Shown here piece by piece: positions 1-6,894 of a stretch of 64,000 nt of DNA (its first letter is position 1; each line of letters starts with the position of its first letter). Source of the stretch: Shimia sp. R9_2 (lineage in GTDB: Bacteria > Pseudomonadota > Alphaproteobacteria > Rhodobacterales > Rhodobacteraceae); NCBI RefSeq assembly GCF_017743735.1, contig NZ_JAGHRO010000004.1:1-64000 (forward strand), given 5' to 3'. Under the pieces are notes generated by a model. That model worked only from the letters and a program-made list of their open reading frames with translations. It was not told the origin of the DNA and searched no databases. Position numbers and translations under genes: made by a program.

Positions 1-70
1 GCCCGGCAAGCACCTCAACCTGTCGTAACTTCGTGACAATTTCCTCGGGCTTGTGTCGCTTGTTTCCCAT
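1..70 (-). CDS. IS3-family transposase OrfA, N-terminal fragment
   Basis: Only the first 23 codons are visible. They read MGNKRHKPEEIVTKLRQVEV and onward, the usual start of the helix-turn-helix OrfA of IS3 elements of the IS407/IS51 type. OrfA binds the element ends and is normally made as an OrfAB fusion by frameshifting with the DDE-domain OrfB. The ATG is at 70-68 and is preceded on the minus strand by an AGGATTCACG stretch that can act as ribosome binding site. The gene continues past the left edge of the window. Confidence 0.8.
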   Translation of the reverse strand, partial: MGNKRHKPEEIVTKLRQVEVLAG

Positions 71-127
71 CGTGAATCCTCCGTTTTCCTAAACATAGCG
101 GCGGACCACTTCAGTGGGGGAGGATCA
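1..127 (-). mobile_element. End of an IS3-family insertion sequence (partial)
   Basis: The window opens inside an insertion sequence. The first 70 bases encode the N-terminus of an OrfA-type transposase on the minus strand. Beyond its start codon lies a stretch that looks like the terminal inverted repeat: read on the minus strand from 127, it begins TGATCCTCCCCCACTGAAG. The opposite end and the rest of the element are outside the window, so neither the other repeat nor the target duplication can be checked. The family call rests on the encoded protein. Confidence 0.7.
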
Positions 128-513
128 ATGCACAACACGTCATAAGATGGATTAAGCCCTTGTTTTAAAGGGGATGCGAACGATTATCCTGAAGGTGATG
201 GTGCCCCCCACGAGAGAAAGTTCGAACACTCTCTTTGAAGTTCTTCTTGACTGGGAGGACCAACTAAACGGCCTAAACTGGCCCTTGTAGAATGGTATCG
301 TCCAGCGCCTCACATTCTCCGTGAGGCGCTGCCCCAACGTGGAAAATTGCCAGGATGGGCGGAAAGCTTCCGTTGGGCGTCGGGTTTGCAGTGTTTCGGG
401 GCGTCCTCATCATTACCCTTTAATGTCTCAGATGTTCTCAAGAGGCGTCGAGCGACACGAGCAGAGGTCAATAGAAACTCCGAGCGCCCTTCACCGTTTT
501 CCCTTTCGGCCGG
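128..513. other. Non-coding stretch left of the small-protein operon
   Basis: No convincing gene is present; the open frames here lack ribosome sites and family resemblance. It holds a perfect 11-bp inverted repeat with a 7-base loop (303-313 with 321-331) without a U tract. At 154-166 it also carries AAGCCCTTGTTTT, repeated near the right island border at 17346-17358. Confidence 0.5.
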
Positions 514-540
514 CAAAAAAAGTGCCTTATGACAAGGCAC
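514..540 (-). terminator. Rho-independent terminator of the small-protein operon
   Basis: Read on the minus strand, GTGCCTT (540-534), a 5-base loop and AAGGCAC (528-522) form a perfect stem followed directly by seven T residues. It lies 110 bases downstream of the gene ending at 651, in the right orientation to end the minus-strand transcript of 651-1705. Confidence 0.75.
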
Positions 541-589
541 CCACCATTCCGACAACTTTTGCTCATAAGCCCAAACTGAGAATGCGGAC

Positions 590-603
590 CGCGAAATTTC
601 GCG
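590..603. repeat. 14-bp perfect palindrome
   Basis: CGCGAAATTTCGCG is a perfect palindrome between the terminator and the stop codon of the gene ending at 651. It could be a protein-binding site, but nothing else supports a role. Confidence 0.4.
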
Positions 604-650
604 ACCCGAATTTTGAAAATTCTACCCAGTGCATTTTGCGATTGACCGCC

Positions 651-1055
651 TTATTCTCTTGCTTCCAGCGAGCAAACCCACCGGCGGGCGTTCGACAGAT
701 CGCGTAAAGCTCGACTGGCTGACATAAGACACCGATAGCAAACAGCCGCACGCCGCATCAGCTCCAAATCACGGTCGAAGATGACGTCTTCGTCGGTGTA
801 GCATTCGAACGCTCGGTCACCATAGCCGGTTCTCGTCGCATTCATCTCAGCCCGAAGAATGTCGCCAATCTGATCAACTGTGAACAGATCTGATTTCCCC
901 AGGATATCGCCGTTCTTCAGCTTCCCCAGAAGACTTCGGTAAGAGAGATCGAATGACGGCTTGATCGGAAGTTCCAGCAGTTCGATGGCCTTGGCGAAAT
1001 CATGGCCTGTCACGAGGCAGTGATATGCCATTTCTTCGATTCTATCGCGGGACAT
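651..1055 (-). CDS. Hypothetical protein, 134 aa, last gene of small operon
   Basis: I do not recognise the family. The start was placed at the ATG at 1055 because AGGAGACCACCT lies directly upstream on the minus strand, a strong ribosome site. The longer frame starting at 1193 would overlap the upstream gene and add a low-complexity leader. The protein is soluble and mostly helical in appearance, with no signal peptide or membrane segment. It has four cysteines, three of them near the C-terminus (CYRC, CS). It is the last of three small genes in the same direction (1705-651), ahead of a clear terminator. Its place in a mobile island suggests an accessory or mobile-element function, but none can be assigned. 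Confidence 0.6.
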   Translation of the reverse strand: MSRDRIEEMAYHCLVTGHDFAKAIELLELPIKPSFDLSYRSLLGKLKNGDILGKSDLFTVDQIGDILRAEMNATRTGYGDRAFECYTDEDVIFDRDLELMRRAAVCYRCLMSASRALRDLSNARRWVCSLEARE

Positions 1056-1149
1056 AGGTGGTCTCCTTTTACTGCCCGTATTGGTGAACGCAGCAGGAGG
1101 CTGAGTTCTCAAGCGGTCGGCATTTGCTGCACCGACCGGAAACGCTGCC

Positions 1150-1527
1150 TCAGGCAGCAAGGAGGTAGTCAGAGAGCGGCTGTCCGGGGGCACAGTCGAT
1201 AAGAGTCAGAAGATCGGTCAGAGCCTCTGTCAGGAGGCAAATCTCTTCGACGTATGGGGCACTTGGATCCAGATCCGCGAAGTATGCCGCTTCGATGCTG
1301 TTTTCGTCGTGCACGTAGTAGAGCGAAAGCAGTTTGTGTAGTTCGACGATGCCTCTCTGAAGACGGCGCGTCATCGCATTCGCACTGCGAATTTCATCCA
1401 GCAGGGATTGGGTGCGTTTCAACGCAAATTGTCCTGCCAGGACGAGCGATGCGCTCTGCAGTGCCTGATCGTGCTGGTAGGCAAAGTCCTGGACTTCACG
1501 AAGCGGGTTCAGTGAAAAAATGCACAT
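1150..1527 (-). CDS. Hypothetical protein, 125 aa
   Basis: I do not recognise the family. The ATG at 1527 follows CAGGAGATCAACC, a good ribosome site, and is preferred over the upstream ATG at 1572. The product starts MCIFSLNPLREVQDF, is almost all predicted helix, and has no membrane segment or signal peptide. The middle (roughly residues 10-75) is a long amphipathic stretch rich in Leu, Ala and Gln, as in small helical-bundle proteins. It overlaps the end of the upstream 69-codon frame by 32 bases and lies 94 bases upstream of the 134-aa gene, so the three are probably co-transcribed. Confidence 0.6.
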   Translation of the reverse strand: MCIFSLNPLREVQDFAYQHDQALQSASLVLAGQFALKRTQSLLDEIRSANAMTRRLQRGIVELHKLLSLYYVHDENSIEAAYFADLDPSAPYVEEICLLTEALTDLLTLIDCAPGQPLSDYLLAA

Positions 1528-1705
1528 GGTTGATCTCCTGTGCCATGCTTCCCAGAAGTTGGGCAGCTTCAAGAGAAACTCGATGCCAATGGGCTCCTTG
1601 GAGCGTCATTGTGTGGCTTCCGTAGAATAGATTGGCCATTTCCTCGAAACCAAAGCGAAATATAGAAATATTCTCATCACCCATGGCGCAAATCAACTCA
1701 AGCAT
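1496..1705 (-). CDS. Small hypothetical protein, 69 aa
   Basis: This short frame is the first candidate gene of the minus-strand operon and starts only 26 bases from the divergent membrane-protein gene at 1732. The product begins MLELICAMGDENISIF and has no recognised domain. No strong ribosome site precedes the ATG at 1705, and an internal ATG at residue 8 is possible. It shares 32 bases with the next gene in another frame. Support comes only from position, orientation and the absence of another gene, so it may be non-coding. Confidence 0.35.
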   Translation of the reverse strand: MLELICAMGDENISIFRFGFEEMANLFYGSHTMTLQGAHWHRVSLEAAQLLGSMAQEINHVHFFTEPAS

Positions 1706-1731
1706 GTAGGTGTGCGGGGAAAATCACCCTT

Positions 1732-2385
1732 ATGCAAATAGCGCTTGAAAGCTCACCTATGTCTTTGGATTTACTCAAACTGCTAAGGTTCCTCGTTCCA
1801 GGCTTCCTCGTCGTAGCGGGGTGGGCGCTGTTGGGAAATTTCACGGGGGATTGGAAAGTTGACACCCCCCTGATCCCAGAAACACTTGGAAAAACTGCTC
1901 CAGCAATCATTGTCGCTGTTTTGTATTATGCCTTTCCAAGTTTTCGCCAATGGGCAAATCGTCGAAACCATGATGAAGTAAAAGCAAACATCACTGAAGG
2001 TCTGATTGACATTGGTGGCGGTGATGCGGGTTCAGTGAAGGCGGATTGGAAGAATATCAGACCAATCTTCTACCGCATCGTAAATTCAGACCAAAGCCTA
2101 ATGACTCAGTCCAAAAGAGCAATGTTCAATGGCCTCCTTTGGACATCGGTGGCGGATCTAAAAGTGATTTCGATCGGATACGCAATAGTATCAACTATCT
2201 ACCACTTCGCATTTGGCTCCCAGGGGGCGCTGATAGGTTTAGCGCTTTCAGTATTCATTGCAGTCGCAACCATTCCAATCTCAAGGTCACTGACGAAACA
2301 GCATAAAGAAATTGGAGATAAGCAGTTAGACATCATTCGAAAGTTTCACTCAAAAGAGCTAAGAGAATACTTCGAAGATGAATGA
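1732..2385 (+). CDS. Membrane protein coupled to the DndC-like gene
   Basis: The 217-aa product has four likely membrane segments. Two lie near the N-terminus (about residues 14-35, LLRFLVPGFLVVAGWALL, and 52-70, APAIIVAVLYYAFPSF). Two more are at about 140-165 and 168-185. Between the pairs is a soluble loop of some 70 residues, and the C-terminal 35 residues are charged and probably cytoplasmic. I do not recognise a named family. An in-frame ATG at 1759 (MSLDLLKLLRF) is a plausible alternative start; neither start has a strong ribosome site. The stop overlaps the start of the DndC-like gene by 8 bases, which suggests translational coupling and joint function. It could be the membrane effector or anchor of a two-gene defence unit; this is inference. 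Confidence 0.75.
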   Translation: MQIALESSPMSLDLLKLLRFLVPGFLVVAGWALLGNFTGDWKVDTPLIPETLGKTAPAIIVAVLYYAFPSFRQWANRRNHDEVKANITEGLIDIGGGDAGSVKADWKNIRPIFYRIVNSDQSLMTQSKRAMFNGLLWTSVADLKVISIGYAIVSTIYHFAFGSQGALIGLALSVFIAVATIPISRSLTKQHKEIGDKQLDIIRKFHSKELREYFEDE

Positions 2386-3493
2386 GGAAATACTGCCTGC
2401 GATTCAGCGCACTAAGCGAGCAATAGAAGAAAACCCAGACAAGAACTGGGTCATTGCATACTCGGGAGGCAAGGATTCCACGGCTACCCTGAAGGTGTTC
2501 CTGGCGGCGCTTAAGAAAGCAGACAGAAAGCCATCAGGAATTTCCCTAATTTATTGCGATACCGGCGTAGAAAACCCAGTCATAGACTCATATGTAAAGC
2601 GCACTCTGAAAAATATCCGCCGAGAGGCTGAAGACGCGAAGGTTCCACTTAGTGTGGATATTCTAAGCGCGCCCGTTCAGGATCGGTTCTTTGCCAAGGT
2701 CGTAGGTCGTGGCTACCCGACGCCTACCAACAGTTTTCGCTGGTGCACGAAAGCTCTACGAATAAATCCCGTTACTAAATATATGCGATCCTTCGGTTCC
2801 GATGACACCATCGTGGTCCTTGGCAGTCGGCGCGACGAGAGCCAGCAACGGAAACGGTCAATCCAAAAGAATGGCGACGATTATTGGCAGAAGCAAGGTG
2901 GATCTTCAGCAACGATCTATTTGCCAATACTGGACTTCTCAATTTCGGACGTTTGGGATGCCGTATTTTGCCTGGGAATGCCGACTTCGATAGACGCCCG
3001 TGAAATCGAAGACATCTATAGAGATGCCTCGGGAGAATGCCCTGTGCTAAAGTCCCCCAACTCTCCCCCCTGCGGCAGCGGGCGATTTGGATGCTGGACA
3101 TGCACAGTGGTGCGCAAAGACCATTCAGCAACGAAAATGGTAGATGCGGGCCACTCTGAGTTACAACCTTTTTTGGAGTTCCGAAACTGGCTTGCCGAAG
3201 TCCGGAATGATGAAAAACGTCGCTGGCCAGTTCGACGCAATGGAGTTGAGAGGCCAGGGCCTTTCTCAATAGCCGCACGAGAAGAAATTCTCTTGGGCTT
3301 GTTTCACCTCGAACGGACGACTGGAACCGAGATCCTTGCCGAGGGGGAGCTTGAACACATCTTCATGCTCTGGGAGCGCGACTACGACATAGAACATGAG
3401 CTTGGGTTGAGGCCCAAAACTTGTCCTGTTTCCCAGCGGCGGAGAATTCAAAGCCAAAGGACCAAGTCGATACCTATTCCAATTTCAGCGTAA
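2378..3493 (+). CDS. DndC-like ATP-pyrophosphatase / PAPS reductase family protein
   Basis: The 371-aa product belongs to the adenine-nucleotide alpha-hydrolase superfamily that includes PAPS reductase and DndC, the enzyme that activates DNA for phosphorothioation. The PP-loop is clear at about residues 28-36 (YSGGKDSTA), followed by CDTGVE near residue 62 and RWCTKALR near 121. The cysteine-rich segment CGSGRFGCWTCTVVRKD (about residues 231-248) matches the iron-sulfur-type Cys cluster of DndC. Classical DndC is longer, near 500 aa, so this is a short form. No dndA, dndB, dndD, dndE or ssp genes are visible, so a conventional phosphorothioation system is not complete here. Its close partner is the upstream membrane protein. 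Fold assignment is confident; function is open. Confidence 0.8.
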   Translation: MNEEILPAIQRTKRAIEENPDKNWVIAYSGGKDSTATLKVFLAALKKADRKPSGISLIYCDTGVENPVIDSYVKRTLKNIRREAEDAKVPLSVDILSAPVQDRFFAKVVGRGYPTPTNSFRWCTKALRINPVTKYMRSFGSDDTIVVLGSRRDESQQRKRSIQKNGDDYWQKQGGSSATIYLPILDFSISDVWDAVFCLGMPTSIDAREIEDIYRDASGECPVLKSPNSPPCGSGRFGCWTCTVVRKDHSATKMVDAGHSELQPFLEFRNWLAEVRNDEKRRWPVRRNGVERPGPFSIAAREEILLGLFHLERTTGTEILAEGELEHIFMLWERDYDIEHELGLRPKTCPVSQRRRIQSQRTKSIPIPISA

Positions 3494-3533
3494 GTTCCTG
3501 GTGAACGGCATACATTGAGGTATTACTAACATA

Positions 3534-4976
3534 TCACTCTTCCGCTACGCCGAGCTCTTCAGCTACTGACCGGAAGTGCCCCAAGGCAGCCTCCAAGTTT
3601 TCCACGATTTCTGCTGCCAAGACATCGGGAGTTGGAAGGGCTTCAATGTCTTCGAGGCTGTCATCTTTGAGCCAGAAGATATCCAAGTTGAGCTTGTCCC
3701 TTCCGACAAGCTCATCATAAGTAAATCGCTTAAAACGCTCAGTTTCCTTCCGCGCTTGGTAGCAACGAACAAAGTCATCCAAGTCTGAGCGAACCAGTAG
3801 CTTGGTTTTGAGTGTTTTATGGATATTTGTCCTGTAATCGTAGACCCAAAGCTCTTTTGTTTGCGCCTCCTTCGACGCAGGTCGCTTGTCAAAGAATAGG
3901 ACGTTCGCCTTGACGCCAGGACTATACCAAATGCCGGTAGGAAGCCGCAGCAGTGTATGGAAGTTGAAACCTTCGAGCAGACGTTTCCGGATCCCTTCTC
4001 CAGCACGGCCAGCTTCGAAAAGCACGTTGTCGGGCAGCACAACTCCTGCACGCCCGTTGGCTTCCATCACCGTCATGATGTGCTGAAGGAAGTTGAACTG
4101 CTTGTTCGATGTCGTGAACTTGAAATCTTCACGCTCGTAATTCTCGCGCTCAGTCGAAACCTGTCCGTCTTCGCCCACCACCTTGTAGCTGGATTTCTTC
4201 CCAAAAGGTGGGTTGGTCAAAACCACATCAAAGCGTTTGCCGTTGTCACCAGATAGCGCGTCTCCCTGGTAGACAGGGCTCCCACCGTTGCCCACCCCGT
4301 GCAGATACAGGTTCATCGCACACAGTCGAACGACTTCGTCCACGATGTCGACGCCGGTGAAAGACGTATGTCGCAGGTCACGCAATCTATCGCGATCTTG
4401 CGTTTGGCCTTTCATGTGATCGTAGGCAGAGAGCAAAAAACCACCCGTTCCGCAGGCTGGATCACAGACGGTCTCGCCAATTTTCGGGGCGACGCATTCG
4501 ACAACTGCATCAATTACTGGACGCGGCGTGAAGTATTGACCAGCTCCAGAACGCACTTCTGAGGCATTCTTTTCAAGCAAGCCCTCATAGATTTGCCCCT
4601 TCACATCGACGCCAATGCCGATCCAGGGACCTTCCTTGTCGATCAGGCTGACGACGCGGGTGAGCTTCGCGGGGTCTGACAGTTTGTTCTGAGCCTTGCG
4701 GAAGATCGTGCCAATCAACCCACCTTCTTTGGCCAACGCTTCGAGCGTATGGCGATAGTGGAGCTCCAACTCGTCACCGGTCTTGCCGGACAGCTGGGAC
4801 CACTGCCAGTCAGTTGGAATTGCAGAGGGTTCACCAAGCAAGTCCACGCGTTCCTGGTCCATCTTCAGAAACAAAAGATATGTGATCTGTTCGATGTAGT
4901 CGCCATAGGACACGCCCTGGTCCCGCAAGACATGAGCATAGTTCCAAACCTTGGAGACAAGCTGTTCATTGGTCAT
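3534..4976 (-). CDS. hsdM: Type I restriction-modification methyltransferase subunit HsdM
   Basis: The 480-aa protein is the N6-adenine methyltransferase subunit of a type I system. It pairs with HsdS to methylate the recognition site and with HsdR to cut unmodified DNA. The N-terminal helical domain starts MTNEQLVSKVWNYAHVLRD. The SAM-binding motif is DPACGTGGFLLSAYDHM (about residues 169-185), and motif IV is LTNPPFGKKSS (about 253-263), the NPPF form expected for adenine methylases. It is the last gene of its operon in transcription order. Its ATG overlaps the stop of the upstream nuclease-like gene (TGATG), so the two are translationally coupled. Having hsdM separated from hsdS by two extra genes is unusual. 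Confidence 0.95.
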   Translation of the reverse strand: MTNEQLVSKVWNYAHVLRDQGVSYGDYIEQITYLLFLKMDQERVDLLGEPSAIPTDWQWSQLSGKTGDELELHYRHTLEALAKEGGLIGTIFRKAQNKLSDPAKLTRVVSLIDKEGPWIGIGVDVKGQIYEGLLEKNASEVRSGAGQYFTPRPVIDAVVECVAPKIGETVCDPACGTGGFLLSAYDHMKGQTQDRDRLRDLRHTSFTGVDIVDEVVRLCAMNLYLHGVGNGGSPVYQGDALSGDNGKRFDVVLTNPPFGKKSSYKVVGEDGQVSTERENYEREDFKFTTSNKQFNFLQHIMTVMEANGRAGVVLPDNVLFEAGRAGEGIRKRLLEGFNFHTLLRLPTGIWYSPGVKANVLFFDKRPASKEAQTKELWVYDYRTNIHKTLKTKLLVRSDLDDFVRCYQARKETERFKRFTYDELVGRDKLNLDIFWLKDDSLEDIEALPTPDVLAAEIVENLEAALGHFRSVAEELGVAEE

Positions 4977-5875
4977 CAGGATGCCTCGTAGGATTTAAGG
5001 ATAAGGTCTTTTGCACGTTCAAAGTTCTCGTGGGTCTTCAGTGTCACTTCCAAATCTCCAGTGCCGAAGTGACCAACGTTGCGAACGTCACGCGTGAACC
5101 CTTCTTCCAACTGGACACTATCGGGGTTCACTTTCAGATACAGCTTGATGGTATTGATCGACGGCTTGATCTCAACGCACGCGAAATTCTTGATGCGCTT
5201 AAAGGCAAAGTAAAACCTCAACGCCTTTTTAACGACGTCGTCGCCCAACGAGATCATGAACGCTTCAATGTCGGCATAGAGGTTTGCCAAGTCTTCACTG
5301 GCATCAGCCAAGCTTTCTGAGTTCGTCTTGTATTTGTTAGCCTTTCCTGACGACGAAACGACCGTCGTCGGCGCGGTCGATACCGACGTCAACAGATCAA
5401 GCAGCAGAAGGTCATGACTGAAGGCCCGATAGCGGATCAGCTCGATATTTCGGCTCATCTGCTTGACTGCGTGTGTGTCGTATTTGGTGAAATCGGAAGC
5501 GATGCAGATCAAGCGGGGGGCGCTCCATTCGATTGCCTGCGCGGTATCCTTGCCAAATTTGTCACGCACCAGGATTTCAAAGTCCCCACGATGGTCCATG
5601 AGCCAATCAAGGTAGAAAAGCCCCTGGTTAATCACGTTCTCTGAGCGGTCACGTTTATATTCGATGATGACCGGATAGCCGTTCTCATCAATGCCCAGCG
5701 TGTCCATCCGGCCGCCATTTGTTGTGGAGTATTCCGACGCCAGGAAACGCACGCCAAGCAAGGTCTCCAGATTGTGCTCGAAAAGGGTCTGAAGAGCCTT
5801 CTCCAACGGAATTTCGGGCGTGGAAAGCTGTTCAAGCGTATCGCCTGATTGCCGGAACAATTTGATATCACTCAT
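4976..5875 (-). CDS. PD-(D/E)XK nuclease-like, DUF5655-type protein in the hsd operon
   Basis: The 299-aa protein has an N-terminal segment (about residues 35-110) that resembles the NucS/DUF91-type endonuclease fold. A GGRMDTLGIDENGYPVIIEY segment followed by K gives the D...ExK arrangement of PD-(D/E)XK nucleases. The C-terminal part (about residues 205-299, with VEIKPSINTIKLYLKV) resembles DUF5655. Proteins of this architecture are often found in or beside type I restriction operons and are thought to be accessory nucleases; a substrate is not established. Here it sits between the TIR gene (58-base gap) and hsdM (1-base overlap). Whether it acts in restriction or as a separate defence component cannot be decided from sequence. 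Confidence 0.75.
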   Translation of the reverse strand: MSDIKLFRQSGDTLEQLSTPEIPLEKALQTLFEHNLETLLGVRFLASEYSTTNGGRMDTLGIDENGYPVIIEYKRDRSENVINQGLFYLDWLMDHRGDFEILVRDKFGKDTAQAIEWSAPRLICIASDFTKYDTHAVKQMSRNIELIRYRAFSHDLLLLDLLTSVSTAPTTVVSSSGKANKYKTNSESLADASEDLANLYADIEAFMISLGDDVVKKALRFYFAFKRIKNFACVEIKPSINTIKLYLKVNPDSVQLEEGFTRDVRNVGHFGTGDLEVTLKTHENFERAKDLILKSYEAS

Positions 5876-5933
5876 GGAACAGTCTCGTCTTCGGGCATTC
5901 AGTGCTTGAATTATTGGCTTTAGTGCTCATCCC

Positions 5934-6893
5934 TCAGTTCCCTTGCAGAGGGTTGATCAGGAGTGCCCAGAAATACTCGGCGGCACCTTCATGGCTCATT
6001 GCCTTGTCAACGTTGCCTTGAGCCATGAAAGGCATGCCCATGGGGCGCAGAAATAGCTTTTGATCATCCTTTTCGACACCGAGACTTTCGTTGAAGGTGC
6101 CCGCGCCAGCGTCATCACCAGCCGCATAGGTAATCCCGGTGCCGACCGCCCCGTTCAGACGGACAGTGCAGGACGCGGCCTTATCGCCATTCTGGTAAAT
6201 CGTTGCGGTAAAGCAGTTTCCGTCAATCCGCCGATGACGCACCTGGATGCCTCGATTGCGGGCCTCAAGCTCCTGCAGCGAGCCTTGGAAGAACCGATCC
6301 ATGAACTCAAAGGCATCAAGCAGGAAGCCATCCTCATCTGCCTTGGTGAACTCCTTGCGAAGGCGCATATTCGAAGACCGTGGCAATTCTACCTCGGCAG
6401 CGGGCTCCGCCGCTTCAATGAAGTCGTGCTTTTCCTTCGCCTCAGCGCCAACGCCCAACTCTTCGATGGTGCGCCGAATAGATGTCGTGACGTCGAGGAA
6501 CGCCTCATCCCGATCGGCCCACCGTGTGACAGGGGTGCCATCTGTAGGTGTAACCAGGTATTGGGCCAGATCGGTATGGTGCCAATCACACGGGCGCAGG
6601 ATAACGGAGATAAGCCGTGCAGTGCCTTCGCGGTGCCGTTCCAGGGCACGTCCCTTTTCGATCTTGTAGCAATAGTCAGAGGCCAGGAAATCCGGGCTGA
6701 CAAGCAGCAGGATGACGTCGGCCTCATCCAGCTCTTTGCTGATGGTCCAATCCAGATGATCGCCAGCCAGGAGCCTGCGGTCATGCCAGACTTCAATCAA
6801 TCCCTGACGTTTCAGCATCGAAAGCTGCACTTCGAGCTGATCCCGAAGATCTTCGTCCTTGTGGGAATAGGAGATGAATACCCGAGCGCCCAT
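5934..6893 (-). CDS. TIR-domain protein inside the type I RM operon
   Basis: The 319-aa protein starts with a TIR domain (about residues 1-145). Visible landmarks are VFISYSHKDEDLRDQL at the N-terminus, VWHDRRLLAGDHLD, VILLLVSPDFLASDYC and the following KIEKGRALERH, whose Glu sits where the catalytic NADase Glu lies in this family. Bacterial TIR domains commonly cleave NAD or make NAD-derived signals during infection. The remaining 170 residues form a separate C-terminal domain that I do not recognise and that could sense or recruit. The ATG at 6893 was chosen because it begins the conserved beta strand and lies one base after the hsdS stop; the longer frame from 6992 would intrude into hsdS. 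Its place implies co-expression with the restriction enzyme. Confidence 0.88.
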   Translation of the reverse strand: MGARVFISYSHKDEDLRDQLEVQLSMLKRQGLIEVWHDRRLLAGDHLDWTISKELDEADVILLLVSPDFLASDYCYKIEKGRALERHREGTARLISVILRPCDWHHTDLAQYLVTPTDGTPVTRWADRDEAFLDVTTSIRRTIEELGVGAEAKEKHDFIEAAEPAAEVELPRSSNMRLRKEFTKADEDGFLLDAFEFMDRFFQGSLQELEARNRGIQVRHRRIDGNCFTATIYQNGDKAASCTVRLNGAVGTGITYAAGDDAGAGTFNESLGVEKDDQKLFLRPMGMPFMAQGNVDKAMSHEGAAEYFWALLINPLQGN

Positions 6894-6894
6894 G

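Noticed and set aside
321..707. 128-codon plus-strand frame in the left non-coding region
   Set aside because: It crosses the terminator hairpin and palindrome, overlaps the 134-aa gene end, and has no ribosome site or domain.
2378..3493. Assignment as assimilatory PAPS reductase (cysH)
   Set aside because: The DndC-type Cys cluster, the defence-island context and coupling to a membrane protein do not fit sulfate assimilation.
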